From contig OX381720.1 in assembly GCA_947462335.1 (NCBI GenBank), positions 565,501-629,500 of the forward strand: a DNA stretch of 64,000 nt, in the 5' to 3' direction. Positions within the stretch are counted from its first letter, which is position 1, and each line of letters opens with the position of its first letter. Of this stretch, positions 23,450 through 36,366 are shown one piece after another. The notes under the pieces were generated by a model. The model was not told where the DNA came from. It saw only the letters and a list, made by a program, of their open reading frames with translations, and ran no database searches. The position numbers and the translations under genes were made by a program. The stretch comes from Harmothoe impar. Taxonomy: Eukaryota; Annelida; Polychaeta; Phyllodocida; Polynoidae.

Positions 23450-26203
23450 CTTGTAGTAAGAGACCAACTACAGAACTATAGACTTTTAGTCTGGTGGGTA
23501 CTTCTGGTCGGCCTGGTTGCTATGACAGAGTATTTTAGAACACTTTACTTTCCTTTTTTTCTGATGAACATCAGTTCAGATATCTTATGTCTTACATGAT
23601 GAATGTGTATCTTAATGATCTTTAGACCAAATATAGTTCAGGTTACTATAACAAGTAAAACCACATTGCAACACATAATTATTTGCCTTGAATTCCTGCC
23701 TTTATTTCATGCCAATGCTGATGTTGGGTACATTTTCTCAGCCTCACCCAGCGGGATGTGACCAGGTCACTGAGGGAGTCATGCATCCAGTCCTAGTGGG
23801 AGGGTGTGGTTTTCTGCAAAAACTGCTGATGTTAGCATTTCCCGCTTGGTGTAACAAAGCTAAATACACCCACTGGTGCTCTGGAAGCTTCACGTTTCTT
23901 CGTGCAGCAAAAGTTATAGTTCCTGAAATGATAAATTATGGCAATATTTCATGATTGCTGGGTGTTAGCAATAAGTCCCAATTTATATCCTGGGCTAGCA
24001 TCATTAAATGTTTTGAATGCAAACATGTATATATCTAGAAATGCATCTGCCTTGCAGGTTATTTGGCATTTTCAGGTATTACTTACACGCAGCATAAAGC
24101 GTTCAATTGTTGTCGGCTACACCCATTACAGGCCGAACAATTGCACATTGCATCACTGGTGTGTAAGGTGGTTAAACAAACCAAGGCAAGTAAGCACATT
24201 GTTCTGAAAAAAAGCACAAGTAATGTTGGACAAACAGTAGTTCATGTTGGAGGAGGCAAAACACAGACAAAAGTTTACTTAATATCTTAAAGCTGCATGG
24301 TACAGCATTTATGACCTGACTGGGAGTCAAAATCATGATTGTGTCAAAAGGTTTAATTCAGCATAATTATTACACATTCAATTGTCATTCAACAATATAG
24401 TGTTCTTAACATCCATCCATATGGACCAACAAGGAAAATGGAACCTTTGTGCCGGATTGTTTGGTACAAACTTTGGCCAACAGGGGGCTCAATTTAGCCA
24501 AAAGGGTTCACAATATTGCAAAAAAATGTATCAAGATCACTTTCCAATGCAGAATGCATCAGCCCTATTCACACACCAGAACTGCATACCCTTGGGAAGG
24601 GAATTAACCCCTCATGGTCAACGAGAGGCATGAACATGGCAGTTTTATTGGTGTGAACAACTTCATCCTTGAAAGATATTCTGGAATTAATTGCTTTTTA
24701 TGAAGGTTTAATTAATGATTGAAAGATACATGTCTTTTCTTCATTTTCCACACAAAAAAAACTTTATCATGAACACAGCCATTTGAAAGACCTTCCCTTT
24801 CAGAAAATAAAATTATAAAATGCTTCAAATATGAAGAATGCATGCAATGTTACAGCCTCTAAAATTGGTAATGGGTTTCCCCGAGTGAAGGGTTTAAAAA
24901 ATTAAAACTGAACTTACCCTGCGTTCATCTTGGAGGTCCTTTCTGAAAGTCTGTCACTGTTTTATAGTTTGCTGCTGTACACTGAAGTAGTGGTGTTGGA
25001 ACTGTTTATAACCAAAAAAGCTGTGGTTGGAAACATGATATTCCCTCATAGAATGTGTTTTAACACATGGATTTCTGTCATGGGAACAGGAATGAGAAAG
25101 GAATAGCAGTAATAACTAGGTAACAACTGTGCACCTTGGAAACAATGTACCATATTGCAAATCACACAAAGAGAGTTCAATAAAGTTAGAAGTCCACCAT
25201 TGCTTTGATTTTAGATTAATTTTAGAGTGAGCTTGTCAGAATCCTACCAGATGCAGAAAGATCCTTGGGCAGCACTAAACTTAACTTTCACCACTTTAGA
25301 ATGGTTATGTCACCATTCAGGTTGATAATAATCTGCCATGTTTTCACAGAGATTGCTATTCCGCCACCCCTATTCCCGCTTCAACTGGCCTGATTGTTAG
25401 TTATATTATTCATACTAATCAAAGTCATAACTGGTTCATTTCACACATTTGGGTGAGCTTGAACGTCCCAACACTACATTCCTTATGACAAAGGTAGGTT
25501 CAATTTTACCACTCATTGGTTTTCCCAGGTAATGTGATCCCTATTGTCCCTTTTGACAGGCTTAAAGTGGATACAGGTCTGTGTATTTTCTACTTTCTAA
25601 ATATTAGTGCACTTATTCCCTTTCAGGGAATATCTAATTTAGATTAGGAATGGCAATTTGTTATAAGTAAAATTCCTTTCATTTCCATAAAATAATCTAA
25701 ATGCCATGTTTGTGGTATTAGTCTGGGACCTACCTGCTACAAAGGCCTGGATTTGAGTATAAATGTGAGCAGTGGAGGACAAGGATAGTGTGGGGTGACC
25801 TGTTCAGTGAAGTATATGATGGACAGATGTGGGAGGAATTTACTGATCCAAACAATTTTCTAAAACAATCCTAATAACTTTACATTGATGCTGAATGTAG
25901 ATGGGTTTCAACCTTATAAACAGGTAAACATTTCCATGGGAGCAATCTGCCTTGTGGTTCTCAACCTGCCTGTAGAATGTAGATTCAAACAAGAAAATGT
26001 GATCCTTGTTGGGTTAATGCCAAAGTTTTGAAAAAGAACCACGGACAAATACATTCCTGGAACCACTTGTTGACAAATTGCTACAAGCATGGTATGATGG
26101 ATTCAGACTTTTAAGCTATAGCTCTCAGAGTTTACCTAAGCTGGTCAGGCTTGCTTTGATTTGTTGCGGCTGTTATGTACCTGTCCAGGTCTAGGCAGCT
26201 ATA

Positions 26204-27965
26204 ACTGTAGACCCCGGTTAAGCACTCTTTATACCTGTGCAAAGGATCAAACACAAATCTGTGGCCAGAATAGAAACAATAAGAGGCAAATGTATTCTGT
26301 TTGTCTGTCCCTATCTTACTTGTGAGTAGGATTGAGAGGCTTAGTCCGTCTGGACAGGGAGTTAGTAGTTATGCGGGCAGAAGTTTGAGTGGGTAGACTT
26401 GAAATTGAATCACTAGGGGGTACGTCAGAAGTAAGGCTGATAAATGCAAAGAGTACACCTAGGGGACAAAGGGATGAAGTAAACTGTAGGGCATTAAACA
26501 AAGAAATGAGAAACACTTGTGGCCTCTCTACCCAATATGGGCAAGCACTAATCCCAATAAGTGATTCACCTTCATTGAGTGTCGGAAAGATGGTACATGA
26601 GGAGTTCAGAACAGGGTTGTGGCAGTTTGAGTGGTAGACATTAAGTAAGACAACCAATAGAAAGTTTAAGGGATTGACAATGGACAGTGGACATAGAAAG
26701 TGGAGAGACTGACAGAGGAATATCAATTATTATAGAAGTAAATGACACCATCTAAAATAGTATATTGATAAGGGCAGGTAATTAGCAGGTAAGTTAGTCT
26801 GGGTCACATGGAAAGTAACCGGGAGACTGGCAGAATCACGTGGTGAACAGGCTGATGGACAGAAGTGCCTCTGCTCTATGTATCTCCCAATGAGTACAGT
26901 GTCCTATTGACCTTGTGTAAATGATCCAATTCATGATGAAAAGCGCATTTGAATAATTGTGTCCAGAGCATTAATGAGCCTCCATCAATGTGTGTAAATG
27001 TGTGAATATATATATTGACATGTGAGCAGCACTATAAGAATGCTGGACATTCGGATTACCTTTTGGGGAACATGATTGTCAACTTCGAGGGACTAACAGT
27101 GAATATGTTTATGAGAACAAAAGCCTTTTTATTCCCACTATAGGATTCTTATGTAGCTGCAGTCCGGGGTAGTAGCGCCAGATGTGTCAGACTAATATCT
27201 ACCAGGCTGCTTCATAATTATTATTATGAAAAGAGTTTAATATTTATATTTAGTTTTTCATGATTATGCCAAGCATAATAAGGAAGATTGGACAGTTCTG
27301 GGAGAGTGAGTGAAGTGCCCCACCAGTAGTGGCCTGTTAGAATACCCTAGGTCAATTCTGGAGGGATACCATAAGAGTTACCTCTACAGAGTTATCACTG
27401 TGTGGAAGAAATTTCACAAATCATGTAAAACAGAATCCTCATGGGATATATTCATGTCAAAGGACTGAAACAGGGTGAGAGAACTCTTTGCGGAGAAGCA
27501 GAGAGGGAAAGGACAGCTGCAAGTCCAAGACAGTTCTCACACTGACACTACATATACCTATGGTTGTACCATTGCAACATGTTGATTAGATGTTATATAT
27601 AATGCCCTTGTATAAAAGCCTATATGATAGCACTTATGAGGAGAAAGGACCTCTGATGTAATTTAGACTAGTTCTCCATTGACATATGTAAAGTATTTTG
27701 AACTGTGTGCAATGAAATACATTGATAAACTCAAAAGATTTGTCATATATTATTTGGATCTTCGATGGCAGTAAGGTACATATTTATCTAGATGATGTGT
27801 AGGGGTTTATTAATCATACAAACTTCATACATCTCATTTACTCCATAATTCATCCCCTTCAGACCAGTTCTGTGTCTAAAATAACTTGCAGGCATGGTTT
27901 GGAACACATGGCTAAATATATGCCACTAATCACTCCATCAGGGTCTAGGTGTTCTTGACCTTGCC
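26204..27965. other. Spacer, no gene recognised
   Basis: Single-copy-looking, moderately AT-rich sequence. An open minus-strand frame at 26316-26726 has no domain and biased composition, so I do not call it a gene. Confidence 0.4.
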
Positions 27966-28440
27966 TGTCACGGTCAGGTATTCCATCAGCCGTCATCTTC
28001 CTTCAGTCCCTTCATGGTTTGGGGTTTGCCTGTACCCTGCATTCTGTATGGGGATCCAAGCAGCCCTTTCCCACACAACCCTGGTACCGGTGAGTGGCCC
28101 AGGGGTCAGCACTGGTCGCCTTACCCTACTATATAAGGCGGTCAGCTTCACCTGATTAGGGTCCTGTCTTTGGTCCAAGCCTCGCTTGGACATCGACGAT
28201 TCCTGTTCCCCCTTCCCCTTTGTCCCTACGGCGCTTGTTTCCCTTGCCCTTTGGCGGTTCACTCCCAGCTTAAACAGACTGAATGGTGCCTCCACTAGTG
28301 TCAAAACCAACCCAAACCATATCCCTTCCTGAAACTGCTGTTTGTCTGAGTTGGTTTGAACCAATAACAACCACTCTCTGCGTATGTCACCTTGTTTACT
28401 GATCTTTCGGATCCAAACCATACGAGGAATACGAAATTCA
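27966..28440 (+). mobile_element. Probable 5' LTR of decayed Gypsy element
   Basis: The segment starts TGTCACGG and ends ATTCA. It has a TATA box (TATATAAGG at 28130-28138) and is followed at 28441 by TTGGTGCAGTGACC, which has the position and form of a primer-binding site. No matching 3' LTR was found downstream, so the LTR borders rest on position alone. Confidence 0.45.
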
Positions 28441-28465
28441 TTGGTGCAGTGACCAGTGCTTATGG

Positions 28466-29060
28466 TTGAGAACACATCATTCATGTTGGACAGATGAGCA
28501 GCAATCCAAAGCCACTGAGCCAGCCTGGACAGATTTGTTCATGGCTATTGAGATGCACACCACGAAAAAGGGACTTTTAAATAATAGAGGCGGTCATGTC
28601 CGAGCCCTTCGGGATCCATCAAGACAGGAAGATGAATTTGAGGTGGTGGAAGTAGAGGAAGAAAATGGGACATGGCAGTTCTTGAAAACCCATGGCAGAT
28701 ATGATCCAATAGCAAAGAGAATAGAAAGTATGGTGACTACAGCTCCTAGGGCTAGGCTCCCGAAACCTTTTGGATCAAAAACAACCGGGGATAGAATGAC
28801 ACTAAGTTTAGTTCAGGGAATCGAGAAGCCTGGGGCACCCCAATGGTTTCTACGGCAGAGTCTGGTAGGAAAGCAGCTGCTACTAATACTCAACCACGGT
28901 CAGAGGATTTGGTGGAGAAGTTGTTAAGACAGCTTCAAGCTAGTTTGAGGCGGGACTGAGAGATCCAATTCCCCGCGCTATGTTCAAGTCCTTTCGCTGT
29001 CAGACACTTGGCCACTGTGCATCTGAATGTGTAACCCCAAACCCATCCCCTTGAGTAAAT
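28466..29060 (+). pseudogene. Gypsy gag remnant
   Basis: A frame of about 150 codons from 28466 has a basic, gag-like composition. A zinc-knuckle relic (RCQTLGHCASEC, lacking the first Cys in proper spacing) lies at about 28997-29035 in another frame. The order LTR, primer site, gag, pol on the plus strand supports the call. Confidence 0.5.
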
Positions 29061-29159
29061 GTGGTAGGAGAGAAGATTTCAGATCACTTGAAAAACTAGC
29101 AGGGATTGCTCGCATCGTGGACCGGGTGAGAAAAAAGAAAGCAGAGAGACAATAAATCT

Positions 29160-30400
29160 GAGAATCCTATCGGAGATTCTCTGGGTGGGAATGCTTGGTT
29201 CTGTACCTTTGATCTCCAGTCTGGGTACTGGCAGATAGGGATGAAGCCTGCATTGAGAAAACGGCCTTCTCAAGTCACTTGGGGTTGTTTGAGTATAATG
29301 TGATAAACTTCGGCCTTTGCAATGCACTGGCAACTTCCAAAGCCATGATGAAAACATTATTGGCCGATCTGTTGTGGAAGAAATGTCTGGTTTATTTGGA
29401 TGATGTCATGGTGTTTGGGCAAACCTTTTCTGAATGTGCAGCGAATCTGGAGGAGATCATTGGTTGAATACATGCCAATGGTTTGAAGCTCAAGCCAAGA
29501 AAATGTAACTTCTTCAAGAAATTGATTACCTACCTGGGAAGGGTGATCTGCACTAAGGGAAGTCCGGGCTGACTCAAAGAAATTGAAAGTAGTTGAGGAA
29601 TGGGAGACACCCAGAACTCTGAAGTAGGTCAGGTCTTTTTTGGGGATTTTGCTTGTACCTTCTGGACTTCATTCCAAACTACGCCAGAGTGAGCTATCCC
29701 ATCTAACAACTGGCCAGTTGGACATCAAGTAGAAGTAAAGACCTTTTTCCCTGGTACAAATTGGAAGATGATTCTTTTTAGCTAAGGAAAAGCAATGAAA
29801 GCATTGGGGCTGCTCTATCTCAGATCCCATTCGTGAGCAATTCTATGAATCATGCTCAACAAAACTACTACACTATGAAGCGTGACTTCTTGGCAGTAGT
29901 AGGATACACCAAGGAGTCAAAGCACTTTCTGTGGTGCAGCAATTGTGAACTGATCATTCCTTACTGAGGTGGTTGTTAAACATCAAAGAAGCGGAGAGTA
30001 TGACAGGACGATGGTTGGCACACCTGTCCGAATACTGGAGCACAGTCAAATAGAGCTCCAGCCAGGCATCATGCCGATACTCTGAGTGGGTTGCCCATTC
30101 GGAAGTGCAATGGACTAGATTGTGATGACTGTGGGGCTCACAATGCAGTGATCGCCACGACCAGTTCTAGCTTCCAGTTCACGCAAGAATTCCAGCTAGC
30201 AGATCCTGTCAGTGTAAACCTCATCAAAATGTTGGAAAAAGGGATAAAACCAATGCGTTCAGAGATTTCACTGGAAAGTAAGGAGGTGCGGCAACAATTA
30301 GAGCGGTGGGGACAGCTGCATTTGTGGGATCAGCAATCGTGTTGTTGGATATGATACCAACTAAAGCCGGCAGGCATAAAGTGGGAGATTGGAAGACCCA
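29160..30400 (+). pseudogene. Gypsy pol remnant (RT and RNase H)
   Basis: Several frames hold pieces of a Ty3/Gypsy polymerase in the correct order. These are FDLQSGYWQI (RT motif A), FGLCNALAT, the catalytic YLDDVMVFG (near 29395), LITYLGRVI, an RNase H part with NYYTMKRDFLAVVGY, and a C-terminal 'Lp.rkcn...dCgah' relic near 30090. Multiple frameshifts and stops show that it is long dead. No integrase or 3' LTR could be found. Confidence 0.75.
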
Positions 30401-33129
30401 CAGTCATGAGCCTCTATGAAATAAGAAACTCATGGCCAATTATGATGGGCCGTGGCAGGTGATATGATTTATTTCAGTAACCGCCTGTGAAATCTGAAAC
30501 AAAATTGGAGAGCCTCAAATGTCACTTGCTGACAGACTGTGCCTGAACGGGGGACGTATGCCACAAGGGAAAGAACAAAAATTCGAATTAAGGAGGAGAA
30601 AATGGATTCTGTGTATTATATTTTTTAAGATTTAATATTGCATGGAAAATGACCAAAATGTCTCAATTTGACAAGCTTACTCGACAATTCATGAAATATG
30701 TACATATATGTATTTGTAACTCAATTGTTTTTTTTTTGTTAACTTTTGAAAAGAATTCATTCGTATGAATTGATAGGTACATATCTCGTCTAGGTCAATC
30801 CAAAAGATAAAAGATTTGCTGAAGGGAGCAACTGAGGAATATTGAGTTAAATGAAACAACATCTATAGACTATACACACTGGGAAGGGCTTGGCCTGGCC
30901 GTTGTAAGTGGCAGGTAGTGCTGCACCTCCCGGGGAGGGGGGGGGGGGGTATGCCGGGCCAGTGCAGGATACTTTGGAGTCACAGATGGTATGTGCAGGG
31001 GGGGGGGGGGGCGGCATTTCACAGCTTTCCCGGCATATGGAGAGAGTGGTAGGACTGATGGGGGGGGGGGGGGAGGGGGCATCTGAAGGCATCTAAGTCA
31101 TGAGTGGCAAGTGTCACACATGCACACACATGTATATGTACTGTGGTCATACTTTGCTGGGTATATATTTTCGCTATATTCACGGAAATGAATAATCTGC
31201 AAAATTCTTGCATGCTACAGTATGGAATAAATACCCGCAAATTAGTCTTTTTTGCCACCTCAGCGAAAATTTACACCGGTGAATATAAGTACTTTCACAT
31301 TATATGAGATTACAATTAAAGGCAAATTTGGTGTAAAGCTACTGTTATCCCTCTTTGAGGTAACATACATAGCTTGGTGGCTTAGTATCGGTTGCAAGGC
31401 TGTCGGGTTACACATTATATAACTTCAAAGACTAAGAATTCTGTGGCCTCGCTCCCGGTGAGTAGACACTTGCATGCATACCGCACATGTGTTTACACAT
31501 GGGATAGAGGCAGGTGAGGCGGGGGGGCTAGGGGAGGGGGGGGGATAGACCCCAGGAATGAGGACGGACTTTTCAATCCAGGATGTACTATCTTTCCGGT
31601 TGTTGCTTAGACCTAATAATGGTGAAAAATCATCTTCCGGGAAGCAAGATGCACCACGAGTTCCCCTTGTACACAAATTCAAGGGGAATTTCTGTTTCAT
31701 AATTATATCAACCAAAATGATGAATATTTCTTGAACCAAAAGTAATGCACATAGGAAATACTAATATATATTGTTCACCTTTCCATTTTTGATGGTTTCA
31801 CAAATGAAAAGTAAGAGTAATTATATTTTATATATATATATATATGTATATCAATAACAAATTTGCATTTTCTATCAATTAAAGAGCAGGGTCATTTTCT
31901 ACAATGCCTCCATTACTTAGTCCTCAAGGGAAGAACCACTTAGTGAAGCAACAGCTTTAAACGTCACAGGTATAGTCCTTACACACCTACTGAGGTAAAA
32001 GCTGTCCTGTTCTTCATGAATTTAAAAGTTGTGGTCCTGGGTTCTGTCAATCTCTTCCTTATATTCCTTTTTGTAAGAAAGTCTATTCACAGTTGGCCTT
32101 AAACCAATGTTATGTTTATGGTTAACATGCTGCACTCACAGTTACTGTCCCTGCATGTTGCTGATAAGTCTGTGCCATCTTACACACCAGTATTTCCTTC
32201 ATTTCAAAAGTGGGTTTGTTACCTTTAAATTCAGTTCTGGCTTCCAGGATGGCTATGTAGGCAAATATCAAGACACATATACCCCACTGCCAAACACTTA
32301 GATGTGATTATAGCTGGCTTTCAATCTGGGAATAGAACACTTATACACATAGCTTGACCTAAATATTAACACTTATATCCCACTGCCAAAAAAATTGGTA
32401 ATTCAACATCTCAGTCTTGGATGAATCCATGGCTTTTAAATGGGCAGACATATGCACCTAGCCGGTTAAATTGGCTGACTTGCATCTTCATGTGGTAAAT
32501 AGCTGCCTTAACATCTCTGTGATGTGACACTCAGGCTCACCTTGCTATCTGGGTTGCAGAATGGGTGGCTGACATGACAGGAGAGATTGGTGCCTACACG
32601 TATCCATGGTGTTGGTATGCTGCAGGCCTGAAGGTCTGCTGGTCACATTGGTTGTATGGTGTCAGTTAAACCCTTCTCTCAGCCACTGTGTGTCTTCGAC
32701 AACATCCACAAATTTTGGACTTCATAAAAACCTCACAAAACATAATTATAAAGAAATTAATAATGGTTTATTTATTATGATTAGCCCAATTGTTGAGAAT
32801 GGGCTAACAACAGAGAGAAACTAAAATGAGATTGAACTATATATTCTTTTTAAATTACATGTTTCAGCCATGCTAGACAGGAAAAAGTGGAAAACTATTC
32901 ATGAGTTGAACATGTGAGTTGAACATGTGATAAATATCGCTTTATTGACACTTAGTATAGCAACTTAGGCCTGTGCTGTATGCTTTCTATATGATAAGGC
33001 TAACAGTCACTTTTATTGTCTAGGTCTAACTGATTATAATGCGCATCTAGATTTGTATGTTGAAACATAAAAGTCTGTTTTAGATTTCTATTTTTAAGGC
33101 TTGTGTAAAACACATTTATAATAAAATCT
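30401..33129. other. Spacer with oligo-G runs and AT microsatellite
   Basis: Three oligo-G runs of 12 or more bases lie within 150 bp (about 30938, 30999 and 31060), each embedded in related GC-rich sequence. More G-runs lie at 31519-31543. A (TA)n tract is at about 31829-31846. Copies of the 5.7-kb tandem unit lie in reverse at 32270-32400. No gene is recognised. Confidence 0.5.
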
Positions 33130-33204
33130 ATATTCTGATGACAAATGACTTGGATACAGGAGAACATTTGCCCTAGACCTCGGTCATATTTTGGTAAGGT
33201 AGGC
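33130..33204 (-). repeat. Split direct repeat B2 (75 bp)
   Basis: Identical to 33404-33478, from 'atattctgatgac' to 'taaggtaggc'. It forms the 3' end of the Ngaro-like element on the minus strand. Confidence 0.85.
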
Positions 33205-33235
33205 ATTTTATTAACATTTATAACAAAGTGAAAAA

Positions 33236-33404
33236 GAAAAAATATATGCTCCTCCTTTGGGAATTTGAATTGGAATGCGCGGTATGTGCGCGTCGGGCTC
33301 CAGCATTGGAGCCCCCTAGTGAGTGAATATTGAACTAGTGGTAGTTTCCCATTTGGGATTACATAATATATACCCATAGTTACTATGACTAACTATGGTA
33401 CACA
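33236..33404 (-). repeat. Split direct repeat A2 (169 bp)
   Basis: Matches 38227-38318 joined to 47990-48073 with few differences. It keeps the uninterrupted site ('ccctagtgagtgaatattg') that shows where the large element inserted into the other copy. Confidence 0.85.
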
Positions 33405-33478
33405 TATTCTGATGACAAATGACTTGGATACAGGAGAACATTTGCCCTAGACCTCGGTCATATTTTGGTAAGGTAGGC
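33404..33478 (-). repeat. Split direct repeat B1 (75 bp)
   Basis: Second copy of 33130-33204, directly after the end of the recombinase ORF on the minus strand. Confidence 0.85.
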
Positions 33479-33516
33479 CAAAAACCCAACAAACAACACA
33501 TTTGCCTAACTCAGTT

Positions 33517-34323
33517 TCACTTAAACTCGCCCAGATGCTGGGCCACCACCAAGTCTTTATGCTTCCTTGAGTCATAAGTGTCTGATAAATATAGAAGCAC
33601 AGCCCAACTGCACCAATCTCCATAGCTCTCGACGTCGTGGAGAGGGAGGAAGGTTGCCAGGTAAGATGCCGAGCTGCGACGAACACTGTGGGTGGAATAG
33701 TGACCCACCAGCCCCACCTCCCTACATGCCACCTTCAGCCAAGCATTATATGCTGAATAAGTGAAGCCAAACAATGACTGACTGTCCTTCCTACCGGTTG
33801 TTGCCAGATAAACCCTGAGGTACCTCACAGGGCACAAGATGCTACCGGTAGATTCTATAACAGGGATCCTATTGATCCTTTCTCTAAACTGAATAGTCTT
33901 AGAGCTTCTCATTATCACATCCATGCCCGATGGGTTGAAGACAATGTCCCCCACCTGTAGCTAATGGGCCGCTACGGTAACATGGCCCACCCTCAGAAGG
34001 CATCTGAATGACAGCACCAGAGCAGTCCGAAACTCCTTCAGTACTGTTAGATCAAGTGTCTTGAATATATCCACCAAGTTCCACGGAGACAGGGGGAGTG
34101 CTGGGTCAGTGGATGCTCCTAATAGTCTCTTGGCACCCTGGAGCGTTGATTTAATTATAAACATAGATGGATCTGGGTGGGTATAGCCAAGATATTGATG
34201 CAAGGCCCATAAGCCTGACACATAATGTGTAATGGTCACATAGCAAACAGTCTCAGTTAAGTGGGTCATAAACAAACACACCGCCTCAGGAGTGGATGGT
34301 AGAGGATGTAGGTCATATTCCAT
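33517..34323 (-). pseudogene. Tyrosine recombinase (broken), Ngaro-like
   Basis: The core-binding part (33961-34323) carries VSGLWALHQYLGYTHPD and the first catalytic Arg in LLRVGHV. The catalytic part (33517-33958) carries HSVRR (the His-x-x-Arg pair) and a Tyr candidate in LYLSDTYDS. A TAG at about 33961 separates them in one frame. The N-terminal start (TRRSQWRRYFKFC, near 34820-34850) is cut off by a LINE fragment. Recombinases of this class insert the circular cDNA of the retrotransposon. Two lesions make this copy inactive. Confidence 0.85.
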
Positions 34324-34815
34324 ATGAAGAAAAACCCAGAAAAGCCTACATAGATAGACTAACCAGAGACCAAACCAGAATCATCTTCTGCGCAAGAACA
34401 AGAATGATGAAGGTAAAATCCAACTACAAAAACATGCACCCCAACCTCCAATGCAGGGGGTGTGGCCTAGATGAGGAAACCCAAAGACACATCCTGGAAG
34501 AGTGCCAAGAAATGAGGAAAAGTCTAAAAAATAGTGGGTATGCAAATTACAGCAAAATATTCTCAGAGGATACTCAGGTACTAAAACAAGTGGCTGTTGA
34601 ACTAAAAAAGGTGGAAACCACCCTAGAATCCTGGACACAAGCACAGCTCGCCCCCGGCTGAGCGGCCTGGTAAACCAGTGTGAGAAACTGAAGCACCTCC
34701 AATAGCAAGTGGCAAGTCCCCCAATAGACCCCCACTAGCAAGAGGCAGGTCGCACCAGCAACCCACACCCAGGCTCAGTGCACGCAGCAAGCAAGCAAGC
34801 AAATACAAAACTTGA
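34318..34815 (+). mobile_element. 5'-truncated LINE fragment (ORF2 C-terminus)
   Basis: Plus-strand codons up to a stop at 34661 encode the end of a non-LTR ORF2, with a CRGCGLDEETQRHILEEC zinc knuckle (C-x2-C-x8-H-x4-C type) typical of LINE C-termini. A (GCAA)n tail at about 34785-34803 ends the element. It splits the recombinase of the Ngaro-like element between FKFC and EYDLHPLP. Target-site duplication is unclear. Confidence 0.75.
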
Positions 34816-34856
34816 AATACCTACGCCATTGAGACCTCCGGGTCTTCAGTGTGTTA

Positions 34857-36134
34857 TCAGCCCAACACAGGGCCCTTATTCGACCCCAGTCCTTTCTCAG
34901 CGAGTCTATGCCTACAACATAAATTAAAGTCAATAATTAGATCAGAACACACTACCACTGAATCAGGATTCATCGGACGCGACAAGCAGTCTGCTAGCAA
35001 ATTATCTTCAGACCGTATCCATGATGGTTTCAGATATATATTGTACAAGGCCGCCGTCCAGAATATTTCCCGCAGCCAACCCATAGTAGTTGGGTTTGAT
35101 CCCCTACCGGTACGTAATTCGTGGTACAGTTGTGTATTGTCCGTCACGACCTCCACCACACAATTCTTCCATGTGGTGCAACAGCGGTGGAGAGCAGTCA
35201 ATACTGGCCACAACTCTCCCACGTTAATGTTGTCCTTGTAAATTGGCTCGAGGGGCGCCTTTGCATGATGACCACAGACGGCCCCATGATCCCCCCAGAA
35301 CCCCCAGTAGTAGTCATCCTCTGAATGTCCTCCAAATCCAGTCGATGACTTGTCTGTGGTCAGAATCACAGACCTACAGTCTTTGTTGAACATACGGGCC
35401 TTCCCATTAAAAGTCACTATGAATGTAGCCCACCAGCTCAAGTCCAGGATAGCCAACTCACCCAGAGCAATTCTTTTACACTCTGGCCCACTATCTCTGA
35501 GCAGGTTATAGATCCTCCTGGTGTATGTACGACCCCCTCTGACTACAGCAGCGCAGTGTGCCAACAATCCCGCTGTCTGCTCGAGCAGCTTCCTTGAGCA
35601 CCACCTTTTACCTTTAAGCATAGTCACACAGTTGATCACACGTTCCAATTTGTCGTCCCCAATTGACAGGGTCAAGTCTACGGTATTTATTACTATACCC
35701 AAATACGTAATCACCTGGCTGGCCGACACCACCTTCTTCTCCACTACTTTGAAGCCCAACCTCCCCAGGACCGCATGTAGCGTCTCCTGGGCCACGTTAC
35801 AAGTATCCTGGGTCTTGCCCATGACCAAGTAGTCGTCCAAGTAATTGACAATGTTATTCACACTTTCTAGTTTTGTGCATTTTACAACAAAATCTGAGAC
35901 CTGAGTGAAAATCAACGGGGGAGACCGCAGACCAAAACAAATACACATGTCTTGAAACCAAACGCTACCTTCACCAGTGTCCCACTGGAACCCCTGGTAG
36001 TCTCTATGACTGGCTATTACATTACAACTGCAGTATGCCGAGGAGATGTCTGAGACAGCACAGAATTCACCCCCCTCCAACATATCCACCACGTCATCCA
36101 CAGATTTTATACTTAAACTTTGAGCATGACTCAT
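34857..36134 (-). pseudogene. Reverse transcriptase-RNase H of Ngaro-like element
   Basis: The frame covers most of RT and all of RNase H. Motif A is SDISSAYC, then a CFGL segment and the catalytic YLDDYLVMG. The RNase H residues appear in TTDKSSTGFGG, INVGELWPVL, VVTDNTQ and NLLADCLSR. The stop at 34857 is the natural end. The frame is out of register with the upstream RT start at 36094-36366. One extra A in an A-run near 36108 would explain this, so the gene is frameshifted. Confidence 0.9.
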
Positions 36135-36366
36135 CCATGTACAAGTTAATAATCACGTCTTCAGGAGAGGAAGAGTCTGTTATGGGTCTGAGTGACCCAT
36201 CCGGTTTGATTACACCCCCCAATGAATGGACACACGGGGGTTTATGAGAAACCTGGAGAATTTTGCCCGCCCCCAGCTCGCTCATAATTTTTTCAGACAT
36301 TTCAGCTTTAAATGCACCTTTTGTGACAGAACTATAATTCTCACAATAATACGCAGATTCACAACT
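36094..36366 (-). pseudogene. RT N-terminal piece, Ngaro-like pol
   Basis: Carries GGVIKPDGSLRPITD, the first RT motif of DIRS/Ngaro polymerases. A TAA at 36367-36369 separates it in frame from the pol piece upstream. It runs into the frameshift near 36108. Confidence 0.85.

Larger units (their letters stand above)
21229..26203 (+). repeat. 4.4-kb tandem segment, copy 3 (truncated, interrupted)
   Basis: It matches the other copies up to 'ctaggcagctata' at 26203. This corresponds to unit position about 3618, so the last 780 bp are missing. A 1354-bp TIR element interrupts it at 21456-22809. It is more diverged than copies 1 and 2, with a 12-bp insertion near 25261 and a small deletion near 25077. 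Confidence 0.9.

Noticed and set aside
26316..26726. 136-codon minus-strand frame
   Set aside because: Low-complexity composition, no recognised motif, no promoter or splice context.
30847..31258. Proline-rich minus-strand and Gly-rich plus-strand frames
   Set aside because: They follow oligo-G runs and have no conserved features.
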